The notes under the pieces: generated by a model
Seen by the model: only the letters and a program-made list of their open reading frames with translations
What the model was told of the DNA's origin: nothing
The model's database searches: none
Assembly: GCA_016858145.1 (NCBI GenBank)
Contig: JAEHOE010000010.1
Span: 1,364,001-1,428,000 of the forward strand
Reading direction: 5' to 3'
From: Edaphochlamys debaryana
Lineage: Eukaryota > Chlorophyta > Chlorophyceae > Chlamydomonadales
DNA: 64,000 nt
Made by a program: the position numbers and the translations under genes
Shown: positions 45,619-56,969 of the stretch, piece after piece
How positions within the stretch are numbered: the first letter of the stretch is position 1
Layout of the letters: the number at the start of each line of letters is the position of its first letter

Positions 45619-48600
45619 CTACCCCTGCCAGGTTGCGGCGCCTCCCTGCCCAGCTAGGCCCCTGGCCTGGCCCCCCTCGTTTGTTCCGGGGGCCGGCCCT
45701 TGCCTTTGCCCCTGCAACGCACGCTGCAGGCTTGCAAGCACAGGGCCGACTGCACCCAGCGCCACCCCACCCGGGGCCCGACTGGCGACCGCTGGGCCGC
45801 GCAGCCCGCCGCCGCCACCGATTCCGCCGGCTGCTGTCGCGCCCACGTCATTCCTCGGCGTAGCTTCGCCGTAACCTCGTTCGTAGAAGCTGCCACCACC
45901 GCCGGCGTTGCTGCTGTTGCCGCCACTCGTCAGCGGGGAAAGGTCAAGGGGACGGTGTGCCCCCACACCCGACCCCAGCGGCGGCCGGCCAAGCTGCAGG
46001 ACCGCGAAGGACGTGCCCCAGCCTGCACCCCCACCTCTAGCGGCCCCGCTTCCGCCGCCTGAGCCCAGCACCAGCGGCGGGGCCAGGGCAGGCCGCTGCG
46101 GCGGACGCGGCAGCGGCGCCACCCGCCCAGAGCCGGCGGGCCCCAGTCCGCCTGAGGGCTGCTGCGGCTGTATCCCAGGGCCCTGGCGATCCCAGCCGAG
46201 GCTGCTCCGCGGTTGGATGAGCGGCGCCCACTCCTGGTCTTGGTCGTCCTGCTCGTGTTTGATCCGCTGCTGAAGCTGGGCCTGAAGGAGCTGCTGCTCC
46301 CGCTCGCGTTGCAGCTGCGCCCGAAGGACGCCGAGCTGCTGCTGTTGCGACTGGTGCTGAGCCGCGAGATCCTGCGCGTGCGCGGCCGCCGCCTGCCGCT
46401 GCTGCTGCTGCAGCGTTTGCCGCTCTCGCTCCCTCTCGCTCTGGAGCCTGGACTCCAACAGCTGGAGCACGGGCACGCTCTGCGGCTGCTGCTCTAACAT
46501 GTGCCGCTCGCGCTCCCTCCGCTGCAGCTCCGACAGCTGCTGACTGAGCTGACTAAGCTGCTGCCGCGCTTGCTGCTCGCGGATCGACGACTGCAGCAGG
46601 TGCTCGCGCTCCCGCTCGCGCTCCCTCTGGCGTATCGCGTCCTGCGCCTCGCGTTTGGCCGCGTCCTCCTTTTGCTGCTGGCGGTGCTGCAGCAAGGCAC
46701 TGGCGAGGTGTGCAGTGAGCTCCTCCGCCGGAATCCGCAGCAACTGCTGCGCGAGGGCCTCCCGCGAGGTCAGCATGTGCGGGCTCCCTCGCGTCGAGGG
46801 CAGCGGCGGCGGCGAGACCGGCCTTGGCGGCGGCTGCGGAGAGACCGGCCGTGACAGCTGCGGCTGCGGCTTGCCCTGCACCGCCCGGCCAGCAAGTGCA
46901 CTGAGCACGCTGATGCCAGGCCCACCGCCGGCCTGCGGGGGCCCCCGGGGCTCCTCCTCGTACACCGCTTCGTCCTCTGCGCCGCCGTTCCGCTCGGCGC
47001 CCGCAGCGGCGTATGCGTAGGGCGCTGGTACCCCAACGCGGCTCCGCCGCTCTTCGATCTTCAACCAGGGCGGCGCATGGCCAGGCCCCGACCCATATCG
47101 CGGGTCCCGGCCCCGACCCACATCAGCCCCCGGCGGTCCGTGCACGCCGCCGCGGGCTCCGCCGCCGCCGCCGCCGTCGCCAAAGCCAGAGTCTCGCACG
47201 GAGCCCTGGTGCGCCGCCCACTGCAGCCCGCCGTCGCTGCGACTCAGGTCCAGAACTGGTGACGACACAGCGCCGCCACCAGCACGCCTGCCGTTGTCGC
47301 CGCCGCCGCCGCCGCCACCGTTCCAGGGCTCGCGCGATTCGACGTACCGATCGCTGCGCTCGGCTGCGCCGTCCATGTCCTCGGCCGTAACGGCCCCGTC
47401 AGCTTCGTACTCGCCGCCGCCACCGCCGCCGTACTCGTGTACGTCGTCGTAGCCGCCGCTGTCGCTGTGAGCGCCAGCGCCGGCGGCGGCGGCTTTGCCG
47501 CTCATCACCAAGCGAGGCGAGCGCGTCTGCACGGCGGCGGGGCGTTGCTGGGGCGGGGATGGGCGATGGAGGGGGGGGCGGCCGTCGGAGCCCGACGGCG
47601 CAGGCCGCCGCTGCGACGGAGGCCGCTGCTGCGGCGGCGGCATGCCATGGCCGCGTTCAGTCGAGGGCTCCGAGTGCAGAGGCGACCGCGGGGGCCGCCG
47701 GCGGCGGCGGTAGGGCCGCTCTGCCTCCGCCTCCGGATCCGCGTCCTCGTCTGCCGCTTGCTCTTCGTCAGAGCCGCTGTCACTGCGCCACGTCCGCTTC
47801 CGCTGGGCCTGCGGCGCAAGACATTTAGGACTTCATTTCACAAGCGTCAGACGTTGAGGGACCTCTGCTCGACGACGCAAATGACCATTAACGCTCCTGG
47901 TGCCCACAGCCCGACGGCCCACCATCCACCGCCAAACCTACCTTGCGCTGCGGACGGCTTCGACCGCCCTCCGCCTGCCGCTGCCGGCCGTCGCCATCCA
48001 CCGAGCTGGACGGCCGAGCGTCGCCGTGGCGATGCGCCCCCGCCGACCCCACGCTGCCTCCGCTCGCGCCGTCGTTGCTATCGCCCCGCGTCGCGCCCCT
48101 GCCGCCTCCTCCTCCGCCTCTGTCCCCGCCACCGCCACCGTCGTCCAGTCGGCCGGCGGGGCCGCGTGGGCGGCGGTAGCCGGGCGGTGGCCGGGAGGGC
48201 AGCACGGGGAGGGGGGGCAGCTCGGCCGGCGTCATTGCCTGCGGGCGAAAGCCGTCCCGCACCCACTCGGTTAGGCCGTACAGACCCTCTGCCTCCTGGG
48301 GCGTGCGGAAAGGCGGGCGGGTGGGAGGCGCGAGGATGTTGAGTGTTGAGGGCAGGGCGGGGTGCAAGCGAGAGCGTAAGATCACCACTTGCTCCGCAGC
48401 AGTCAAGGCTCAGGCACAGGGCCTGCACTTTCTCACCAGGGTTTGATAGTATCATTAGCATTAGCGACAAGCTACGTCGCGAAGCAGGGAGCGCAGAATC
48501 ACACCGGCGCGTCAGGGAGGCCCGCTCGTCCTACTCGTCCGAGCTGCATGTCTGACGCCTAACTGGACGGACTGGACGAACTGGTCGAAGTGGACGAACT

Positions 48601-51128
48601 GCACATTGACGAGCAGTGTCCCGGTTTCCCGACTTTCCCCCTCACCGGGAGGGAACGGGGGCAAGCCAACCAAGCCAGCTGGTTGGCAGCAGCCGTATCA
48701 GACGACGTTACCGCTTATGGCAGCTACGGGGTGCTTGGTACCCCGTGGCAAGGGATTGACCTGAGCCCGGCCGGACTCCTGCTGCAGTGCCAGCCGCTAC
48801 GCGCCCTAGTGACTTCAGTCCTTCCCGTGCTGCCAAGGCCGATGCAAGATCAGGCCATGCTTACTAACCTGCCGCGCCCGTTTCTGCGCACTCTGGTGCT
48901 CCCCAGCACACCTGCCGCTCACGCAGCGCCAGACAACCGCACACCGCTGCCTACAGCGCCCCACCGTTATCCCCCGCTTTCGGTAGTCTTTGCACGCACC
49001 TTCGTGAATATGGATGGGTACTTCTTGTCCCGCACGTCCAGGCACAGGGCCACGCTCATTGAGGCTGAGGGCGTCTTGGACCTGAACTTGAGCAGCCCGC
49101 CCGCCACCGCACAGCTGCGAGGGCGGGGAGTTTCGGGACAGGAGGGTGTTTGCCGTTTGCGGACGAGTTGACGTGGGGCAACGCTGTCGAGCATTGACAA
49201 ACTGTCCCGCCGAGAGGCTACCCTGACTACACCGATAAGGTAGGCATCAGTACGACAGGATAACTCAAGCGACAGGCACGCAAAGCAGTGCAAAACGCGC
49301 TGCCCCTCTGCATCCCATCGCATCCCTCGCAGCAGCCCCGTCGGGGGCCCCAGCCACGGCCCCAACGCACGCACCGTGTGATGTCCCCTGGCGCCATGAG
49401 CTTACGGAACCGACGGAGGACCATGAGCGCCGCCCACTTGTACGACCCCCGGCTGCCCACGGTGCGAGGCAGCGGCCGGGACTCCCCCGCTCGAACGTAC
49501 GCCTCATACTCGGCGGCGGTCTGGGCGTCACGAAACGACCCCGCCTCGAACTCCTCCTCCGACCCCACGCCGCCCGCAAAGGCCGCCAGCTCGTCATCCT
49601 CGACGGCATCGCCAGCGGTGGCGGCGACGGCGGCGACGTCGAGGTCCTCGTCCTCGCCGCCACTAGCGGCAGCAGCGGTGGCGGCGGCAGCCGCGGCAGC
49701 GGCAGCGGCGACGAGGCCCTGAGCCCGGGGGCCCAGGAACGTCGGGCGCGCCTGGCGGTGCGGCGGCTCCGCTGGCAGCGTCGCGCGGGCTCCCCGCCCG
49801 CCAGCGGCGGCGGCAGCGCCGCCGCGGCCCAGCCGCCGCCGCTTGCCGCCCCGCGCATTGTGCTCGTTGGACCCGTCCCCGCCCTCTTCGCCGTCGCCTT
49901 CGCCCTCGCCGGCGCGTTCGCCCTCGTCGGCTCCAGCATCCTCGCCGCCCCCGCCGCCGCCGTCCGACCCCGCCGCTGCTGCCGCCTCCAGCTCAGCCGC
50001 CCGGGGCTCGCGTTGCAACGGGCCGCCGCCGGGCTTTCGCCGCCGCCGGCGCTCCCACGTTGCAGGCCGGTTGCCCTCCACCAAGCGGCCGATGGGGCCC
50101 AGTCCGCTCAACGGATGTGCACTGCCCCCGGCGGTGCCCAACGGCAGCGCAGCAGCGTGCACGGCATCAGCGGCCGGGCCGGGCTGCGCCGCCGACGGCA
50201 GAGACAGCGGTCCGACACCCACACCCCCAGCTTCCTCCTCGCATTTGACCACCGGCGGCAGGCCGGGAGCGGCCAGCAAACCGAGAGGCAAGACCGCAGG
50301 CGGGCCCGCGGCGGCGGCCTGCGGCTGTGACCGCGGCTCCGCTTCGGGTGGCTGGGGTTCCGGCGTGGCAGGGACCGCGGCCGGGTCCGCAGCTGGCGTC
50401 GGAGCTAGGTCGCCGTTGCCTCTGGCAGAGTCAGCCTGTGGTGTGACGGCGTCTGTGGAATCGACGGCGTCGGCGGCGGCGGGCGCAGCAGCAGCTGCGG
50501 CGGTGGCGGCGGCGGCAGCGGTCCCCGCTGCTGGCGGCGCACCGTTGGCGCCCGCTTCGCCGCTGCTGTCGCTGATGCTGCCCGAGGCAGCCAAGAGGCG
50601 CCCGTTTCCGCTCGCGCTCTCAGCCCCGCCCTCTGCGGCGACAGCCGCCTGCTCGCCCACCCCCGCCGCAGCCGCTGCCGCCGCCCCCGCGCCGGGTGCG
50701 TCCTGCTGCGCCCCCGACCGCATCACCTCGGCGGCGGCCGGAGCCGTCGCTGCGCCCGCCGTCGACGTAACGCTCACGCCCCCGCCGCCACCAGCCCCGC
50801 CGCCGCCACTGGCGCACGCGGCTGCGTGCCCCGCCGCGCCGTGGACAGCCGCCGCCGAGGCCCCCGGTGCCGCTGTTGCTGGCTCTCCCAAGGCCTCGCC
50901 GCTAGGCCCCCCTCTCCGGCCGCAGCCTGCACCACCGCTGCCGCCGCCGCTAGCGCTTGCCGCCGCTGCCGAGTCGCTCTCAAAGGGCGCCGCCGCGTGG
51001 GGCCCTGACGACGCCGCAGGCGCAAGCAGCGGCCGCGGCGGCGAGGGCTGCCCCAGATGCTGCTGGTCATGGGCGAGCTGGGTGCCCAGGAGCGAGGAGG
51101 AGAGGTGGGGCGGAAGGCTGTGGGGCAA
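45619..51128 (-). CDS. Large low-complexity protein with a HARE-HTH domain
   Basis: Four exons in reverse order (51128-49375, 49114-49000, 48295-47942, 47808-45619) give 1470 residues. Residues about 560-636, across three exons, match the HARE-HTH winged-helix pattern: SYKWAALMVLRRFRKLMAPGDITR, then GGLLKFRSKTPSASMSVAL, then DVRDKKYPSIFTK, then GLYGLTEWV. HARE-HTH domains occur in ASXL chromatin proteins, plant HB1-type homeodomain proteins and some restriction systems and are thought to read DNA. N-terminal of it are Ala/Gly-rich and acidic stretches with basic clusters that could be nuclear signals (GGKRRRLGRGG, WERRRRRKP). C-terminal is a Gln/Glu/Arg-rich coiled coil (about 1090-1260), then Gly/Pro-rich sequence. 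The phases agree exactly at all three introns. A chromatin or transcription role is inferred. The start could be in an earlier exon. Confidence 0.7.
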
Positions 51129-51433
51129 AGCCTGCGCCAGCCCCGCCGCCGCATGTGTTTGCCTCTGATGTAGTCGTGAGTCGCTGCCAGGCTCCTGCGG
51201 GATAGGTAGGAACCGGGCGGCGGCCAGGTAGAGCGCAGCAAGGTGAAGGATAAGTACGATTGCGCAGAGGGTAGCGAGGTAGGGATAGGTGGGGATCGGC
51301 GGCGGTCAGCACGTAAGGCATGCTTGCTTGCGCAACGCCACACGCCATCCATTTATCTATCAGTGTCTGTCAGTGTTCTTTCATGCATGACGCGCCTACA
51401 AGAAGTCGGGCAAATGCGCATGACAGCCCCAGG

Positions 51434-54040
51434 CTACGGTACCCACGCAGCGCAAGGAGCGCAGATGAGAAGTACAAAAGAGACAGAAAGTACACATGCA
51501 GTACATGCAGGAAAGCAATGAGCCGTGCAATTGTGTGGAGCGCTCACCTGGGGCGTTGTGGCACCGAGCTGCTGCTGATGAGAGGCGGGCTGTGCTCCGC
51601 TGGTGCTGTTGTTGCGCAGCCAGACGGTGATGGCCCTCCGCAGGGAAGCGCAGGGGCGCAGGTCCGCGAGAGTGCAGGGCTCGCCTGCAGGCGGGCATCG
51701 AACGATAGATTGAATTAAGGAGCGAGGCCGCACAGCTTGAGGGCATTCGGGTTGGCCGAAATGCATGCCAAGAGGCTTGCTTCATCTTGCCACCCACTTG
51801 TACCGGTGCGTACAATCAATGGGAGCACCTACAAGCACACCTCCACCAACTACAGATGTAGATAACGTAGGTAGGCCACTTGCTTCGTGCGTGTCAGACG
51901 CACGTTACGTGTAGAACGAAGCAAGCAAATCACCCTGCCTGAAGTTTCGATCTAGCTACGGGCCCGGCCCTTGTGGCTAGACAACCAAAAGTCTGTCATT
52001 TAGGTAGGTGGAAGATCCACTAGCTAGTGGATCTATAGGTAGGGGGCGCTCTCGCTCATCATCAACCCCGCCGTCCATTCCTTTACTCGAACTACCAGAT
52101 GAGTCCCCTCCTCATCATCCCACGCCCGAGTTACCCGAGTCAGCCAGCAGCATCCGGGATTTCCATTCTATTCCAGTAATAAGCTCCCGCCGCGCGCCGC
52201 CCCTTCATGCGGCGGGCTTCTCTGCTATCCATCCCTGCTGACCACCAAACCCGTAAGCGCGCACACAGCGCCCGGCTTGCTTGCCGCGGAACGTACGGAA
52301 CGCACCTACCGGTCAGCGGGTTGGTTCCATGCTCGTGCACGTGTGCTTCCAAGGCGGCCCGCTCCCAGGTGCTGGGGGAAGTGCAGGGCGGGGGGGGGTA
52401 GTGTCAGAGATGTATGTGGCAGGGCATCTGGGCAAGGGCCGGGGCAACCACGCGGCGCTGGTGAGCAAGCTCAAGTAAGGTGGGGGTGCCGCCGCCCTCC
52501 GGCGGCGGAAGCACGTCCGGGGCTGCGAGGCTGCAGGTGACCGGGTCCATGGCTACCTAGACGAGCAACAGTGTCGTGGGATGGATGTGGCGAAACAACC
52601 TGCTAACTGGCGCTGGCGTTGCCCGCGACCGTGCGGCCGGCGGTCCGAGAGCCGCATGCCACGCCAGCTCGCTCTCCACCTCTAGTGCCGCCCCCCCCTC
52701 CCTCCCTCCCGCCCGCCCGCCCTGTAACGTACGTGGAGGGGTCTTTTCGATCGATCACGGGATCAGACATGAGGCAGCGGCTGAGTGGGCAGAAGAAGGG
52801 CGCCGGGACCTCATCCGCCGTCAGCTCCAGGAGGCCCCGCCCAGGCGGCCCCAGCCATCCGGGCGAGAGCGGGCTCAGTAAGCCATTAACAGGCGCAGAG
52901 CCTGCAGTTTGGGAGGCATGGTAGGTAGAGCTCGCAACGGCAGCAGAGGCCGCCGCCGCTGAGGGCGCGGCGGCAGCAGATGGCGGCTGCGTAGGCTGCT
53001 GCGGCGGCTGGGCCATGTCAGAGGCGCCAGGGAGCGGTGCTGCATGGCCCTCTGTGGAGCAGGCGCCGTTCCCCGCAGGCGGATCGGTTTGAAGCTCTGA
53101 CGGCTCTTGCTTGATGCTTGGCGTACGGGTAGGGACCGGCCCTTGCTCCTGCTGCTGCTGCTCGCGCTCGGCGCAACGGCGGCCCAAAATCGGCGCCCAG
53201 CGGCCGTGTCGAGCGATGAAGTCCCCGATGGCATCCTGAAGCGGTTTGAGGGTGCGCACCGGCGAGCTTGGGGGCGGGAGGCCTGCGCGGGGCAAGCAAT
53301 GGAGGTGGGGACGAAAAGCGTTTATGGGGACGACGTCGAGGGTAGGCAGCCCGGCACTGCACGGCAGAACGACCCGGAAGCTCGGCAGCTACAAATGTGT
53401 TCGCACCCCGGTAGCCCTTCCCCAGGTCCTATAATGCGTCGGCTGGGAGCTAGCGAGTAACGACGACGACAAAGCCACTCGATGCCATGTCCGCCGGTTG
53501 CGAAAAGAGCTCGGGACCCGCCAAGCAATGCAACAATGAGCGCGCCACGAGGTGCACCAAGCTTCGAAGTGAGCACTGGCAACGTGTGTGCAACGCCACT
53601 GCCCAAGGAACCAACTGCACAATTCGACCAAGCAGACTCCAAGGCGGGAGTCCCGAGCATGCCTGTCTCCGTGGAGGTTTTAGACCCCACGCAGGAGTGA
53701 AGGCGCGCTCGTGATTGAATTGTGGTGGTGTGCGGTTGAATCTGGCTGCCTTCGACGGCATTGCCACCGCTGCTTGCCACCTCGAGCCAGTTCTGTCATT
53801 GCGTTCAACATCGCCAGCGGTCCAGCGGGCCGGAGGTCCAGGCGCACCTGTAAGCGGCTTTCTGCCGTGCGCGCAGACGTATTGCTCGAATACGCTCCTC
53901 TCCGTCGCCCGCCCTTCGGTGTCGTCTTCATCAACCACAGGGTCGACAAGCACGCGCCAGCTGGCTTGGCACACGTAGCTGGAGGGGAGCGGCGAGTTCA
54001 GGAGCAGCAAGAGCTCTCGCGCGCTCCTCGACGCTGCCAT
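51434..54040 (-). CDS. Protein with two U-box-like domains
   Basis: Exons in reverse order: 54040-53848, 53282-52733, 52371-52310, 51684-51548. The frame then stays open to a stop at 51434 unless a last intron starts at 51547 (CAG|GTGAGC). Phases agree at all three splice junctions. It gives about 350 residues. The first U-box-like domain is residues about 22-70: CQASWRVLVDPVVDEDD, ATERSVFEQYV, GRKPLTGLPPPSSP, then a VRTLKPLQDAI helix. A Gln/Pro/Ala-rich linker follows, then a second (about 216-293): VPAPFFCPLSRCLMSDPVID, TWERAALEAHVHEHGTNPLT, DLRPCASLRRAITVWL. U-boxes are zinc-free RING-like E2-binding folds of ubiquitin ligases. Two in one chain is unusual. The first has an Asp/Glu-rich insertion, so its E2 binding is uncertain. 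Substrate unknown. Confidence 0.7.
51871..51941. repeat. Hairpin-forming inverted repeat in the U-box gene intron
   Basis: TTGCTTCGT and ACGAAGCAA form perfect arms around a 26-base centre that itself contains smaller inverted arms (GCGTGTC/GACGCAC). Flanks extend the pairing imperfectly (AGGTAGG against CCTGCCT). It may be a small MITE-like insertion or an RNA structure. Confidence 0.6.
52013..52034. repeat. Perfect 22-base palindrome in the U-box gene intron
   Basis: AGATCCACTAG followed directly by its reverse complement CTAGTGGATCT. It lies in the last large intron, 70 bases from the hairpin at 51871-51941, with TAGGTAGG motifs near both. Cruciform or insertion footprint; function unknown. 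Confidence 0.8.
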
Positions 54041-54181
54041 AGCAGTCCAGATATGAGCGGTAGCTATTGGAAGGCTACATGTAGCTGCTTCTGCCCCGGC
54101 CCTCGGTCTCGGTTGTGCTCGGGGCCAGGGGCGCAAGCCAGTGCTGCCCTCGGCGCCCGAGCTGTCCGTTTAGCGTCATAG

Positions 54182-55090
54182 GTGGGCTTTTATATAAGCA
54201 TAGCTTGTTTCATGTACAGACGAGCAGGTTATGGAACCGGCTCAGACTTGAGCGAGATGGAATGCAAACGCTGCCATGCGGTGTTTGCGCAGGTATCTGA
54301 ATCAGGTGTTTTAAGCATTCGTGTACTATTCGATCCTGCGCTAAACAGAGCCCACTGGGCTCGGCGGCGCACACGCCGGTTTCATGACTCCCGCCCACTA
54401 GGCCCCCCGTGGCTTCACTCCACAAGAGGCCGGGGCGTACCCGGATCTGATGTTCACCGACTGTACCCCCGGTTTCTGTTGTCTCACATTAGCCCAGCAC
54501 ACGGCCCGAACCCCGGCCAGCTGCTATGCCCACGGTGTGCATATTTTGCGCATTACAATGCCGAACACGGCCGCTCAGCCATCACCGCCGGCAGCCGTGC
54601 TCTTTGGAAGGTTATAGGTTGCTGTGCAGAGTTGCAATGCAGAGGTGTGCGTACACTGGTTAGGTGTCGGCCTCAATGTATGGCGCTGTCCCAGTACCTC
54701 GGCGTTGTATGGTGCGAAGGGGAGTCACAGGTGCTCGGAATCCTCGCGGCTTCAGTTGCGAAATCAGTCGGACGCTCGAATGACCGATTCGGCACGAACC
54801 ACGGTGCGGCTCGCCTCGGCCCCCCTCCCCCCGGGTTGGGCGCGCGGCGCACCTCGCGGGCTCGGGCCATGGCGAGCCGGGAGAAGAGGAAGCGCTGCCG
54901 CTACAAACAGGTAAACTTCGAGGTAAGCGGGCTTGCTCAGGGGTGGAGGAGAGCGTCTCGTCAGCGGAGCAGGCCCGCCCTTCGTCCGTGCACCCACAGC
55001 CTGCACCGCTTTGTACAGGAGACGCCTCTCTCCTTCATATCGGGTGTGGGTCAGCAGGGGTCGGCAATGGCCCGGATGGTCACTTATTGA
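54182..55090 (+). CDS. Hypothetical open reading frame
   Basis: An unspliced frame of 302 codons on the forward strand. I recognise no family. Cysteine pairs occur (CKRC near residue 28, CPRC near residue 118), and a basic stretch MASREKRKRCRYKQ begins near 54869, followed by a strong donor-like site (GAG|GTAAGC at 54923). This may instead be the first exon of a small gene continuing at about 55122 (LSNRPFVVSRHSDV). Chance openness in GC-rich DNA is a real possibility. Confidence 0.2.
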   Translation: MGFYISIACFMYRRAGYGTGSDLSEMECKRCHAVFAQVSESGVLSIRVLFDPALNRAHWARRRTRRFHDSRPLGPPWLHSTRGRGVPGSDVHRLYPRFLLSHISPAHGPNPGQLLCPRCAYFAHYNAEHGRSAITAGSRALWKVIGCCAELQCRGVRTLVRCRPQCMALSQYLGVVWCEGESQVLGILAASVAKSVGRSNDRFGTNHGAARLGPPPPGLGARRTSRARAMASREKRKRCRYKQVNFEVSGLAQGWRRASRQRSRPALRPCTHSLHRFVQETPLSFISGVGQQGSAMARMVTY

Positions 55091-55409
55091 ATGCGTAGTA
55101 CGCTTGCCCTTTGCCTACAGCTAAGCAACCGTCCCTTCGTTGTCTCCCGTCATTCTGACGTCGTTTATGGGCTAAGCCCCACCCGTCGAGCTTCTGCAGG
55201 GGCGCCCGGCCCGTGATGCGCGGCCGGCAGCTCGGGTGGGGCTCGGGTAGGGCCGCAGCTGCGGGCGGAAAGCTGGGCGGAGGCGGGGGTGCCAGTGCTG
55301 CAGAATGATGAAGGGGTTATCGTAGCCGTACCTGCTAGGTGGGTCCTGCCGGCTTTGTCCAGGCCTAGGCGGTTAGGCGCCTGGTCTCGCAACTTCTCCC
55401 CGAGTCTTG

Positions 55410-55660
55410 CAAGCTTCCAAGACAAGGGTGGCTGCCCGAAGGCAGGAAAAGGGCTGAGCCCCGTGGTCCCCCCCAGGGAGCCCAATGTTCGAGTGAGGCT
55501 CCATGCAACTCTCCACCACCAGCCCGCACCACGGCAAGCGGGCTCGCACCCGGCCATTAAATCCGTTGGAACCCCGCACTACATGAGGTGATGCCCTCGT
55601 CAGGCGTCTAGAGCATCGCGGTCTGGGCGTGGACTGCAAGTTTGAGCTTCCAAGAAGATC
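55410..55660. repeat. Dispersed repeat family 1, copy b
   Basis: The best partner of 42120-42480, in the same orientation, with a few indels. It ends after GGCGTGGACTGCAAGTT, matching GGCGTGAATCGCAAGTT at about 42467. Confidence 0.8.
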
Positions 55661-55884
55661 ATGGTGCGGCTGGAGCTCAGGCCCTGGCTACAGAAACGTC
55701 CTTCTTGAGGCGCTGCTCGGGCAGGCTCGGGGGGCTTGCAGTCCCTGGATTTACGGCCTGCCATTGCGGCGGCAACTGAGGGAGCAGGCAGCGAGCTGTG
55801 GCCTATGTACTGGCAGGTGGCAGCAACTTCAGGGCTGCAGCTGCTGGTAATTGCCAGTCTGCGCAGTTGCCCCACCAATGGTTG

Positions 55885-55985
55885 CTGACCTAACTACATA
55901 CGTACGTGCCTCCCACGCACCCGTTGCTTGTGTGCTACGCGGGGGCTATGCCCGCCTCCCACGCACCCCCATCAGCCTGTCCATA
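55885..55985. repeat. Dispersed repeat family 2, copy b
   Basis: Shares GTTGCTTGTGTGCT, GCGGGGGCTATGCCCGCC and CATCAGCCTGTC-like sequence with copy c (56725-56910). Confidence 0.65.
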
Positions 55986-56334
55986 ATCTCTCTCTCTCTG
56001 CGTCTGGCCGTCGGGATGACGGCCCGTCCGCCCGTGGCTCCATCCCTCACCTGCAAAGCTGACGTCCGGGCCTGAGCGTCTGGGCGTGTGCCGTACTTGT
56101 GCGACCGCGGTATGGTGCTGGGCCTGGGGAGCAACCCTGTGCGGCCGGGGGCCGGGGGCCGGGGGACTCCGCAAACCCATCCGGGCATGCACCGCCTAAT
56201 CCTTTATTATTGCTGCGGTGCCAGGCGGCCCAGACCGGCTGGTGTCGGTGGGGGACCGCGGGTGGGGGTGGGGTCGGGCTTTAGGACGGAGATCCTCTCC
56301 ATGCTGATTGGTGTCGTTCGCAGACGTGCCGAGC

Positions 56335-56400
56335 TTAGCACAGCCAAGGGTGGCTGCCCGAAGGCAGGAACAGGGCTGAGCCCCTGGAATCCTCGTACGA
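56335..56400. repeat. Dispersed repeat family 1, partial copy d
   Basis: Contains GGGTGGCTGCCCGAAGGCAG then GAACAGGGCTGAGCCCC, the family core, and diverges soon after. Confidence 0.6.
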
Positions 56401-56521
56401 GTGTGTTGAGACCGGATAATCGACCGGCTCTACGATGGGCAGGCGCGTTCCATGCAATGAAGCGCGGCTGGGAGAGTGCCCGGCGTAGTGCCGCGTGGCT
56501 GCGGGGACAGAACAGGAGTGC

Positions 56522-56555
56522 GTGCCGCGAAGTGCCGCGAAGTGCCGCGAAGTGC
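56522..56555. repeat. 10-base tandem repeat
   Basis: Three exact copies of GTGCCGCGAA plus a partial fourth. Confidence 0.9.
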
Positions 56556-56724
56556 ATGTATTCGCCCTCTTCTAGCATTTTCCCGTATCCTGTGTGGGGC
56601 TTGCTATGAAGGGAGGCGGTGGTAGAGGTCCGTGCGTGCTGCAGCAAGCGCGGCGGGCGCGGCGCGGCATGGCACGTGCGCCTGGCGGCTGGTGTGGGCC
56701 CCCACGGCTGCAGGCCCCCAAAGA

Positions 56725-56910
56725 CGGCCGACGTCACCGACTACATCTTCTGCGCGTAGCGCTCCGTGTAGTGCTAGATAGCCTCGTTGCTTGTGTGCTG
56801 CGCGGGGGCTATGCCCGCCGCCCCCAAGGACGGCCGTCGTTGGTGTGGCCCCACGATGTCTGGTGGTCTATTGCGTGCCTTTACGACCCCACCCCGTCAG
56901 CCTGTCATTC
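56725..56910. repeat. Dispersed repeat family 2, copy c
   Basis: GACGTCACCGACTACATCTT, then CGCTCCGTG, then GGGGGCTATGCCCGCCG; matches copies a and b. Confidence 0.65.
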
Positions 56911-56964
56911 TCGGTACCTCGCTGTCGTTGGGCCACTCGGGCGCCCTCGGCTGAAGTATTACTG

Positions 56965-56969
56965 TTACA
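56965..56969 (-). terminator. Candidate poly(A) signal of the OPR gene
   Basis: Reverse strand TGTAA about 625 bases downstream of the stop at 57593. Confidence 0.4.

Noticed and set aside
47437..48342. Forward open frame of 301 codons
   Set aside because: Antisense to exons 3-4 of the HARE-HTH gene; composition only.
49843..51168. Long forward-strand open frame (441 codons) opposite the HARE-HTH gene
   Set aside because: Pure Ala/Pro/Ser composition mirrored from the GC-rich coding strand below; no domain. The opposite strand has a domain and phase-matched introns.
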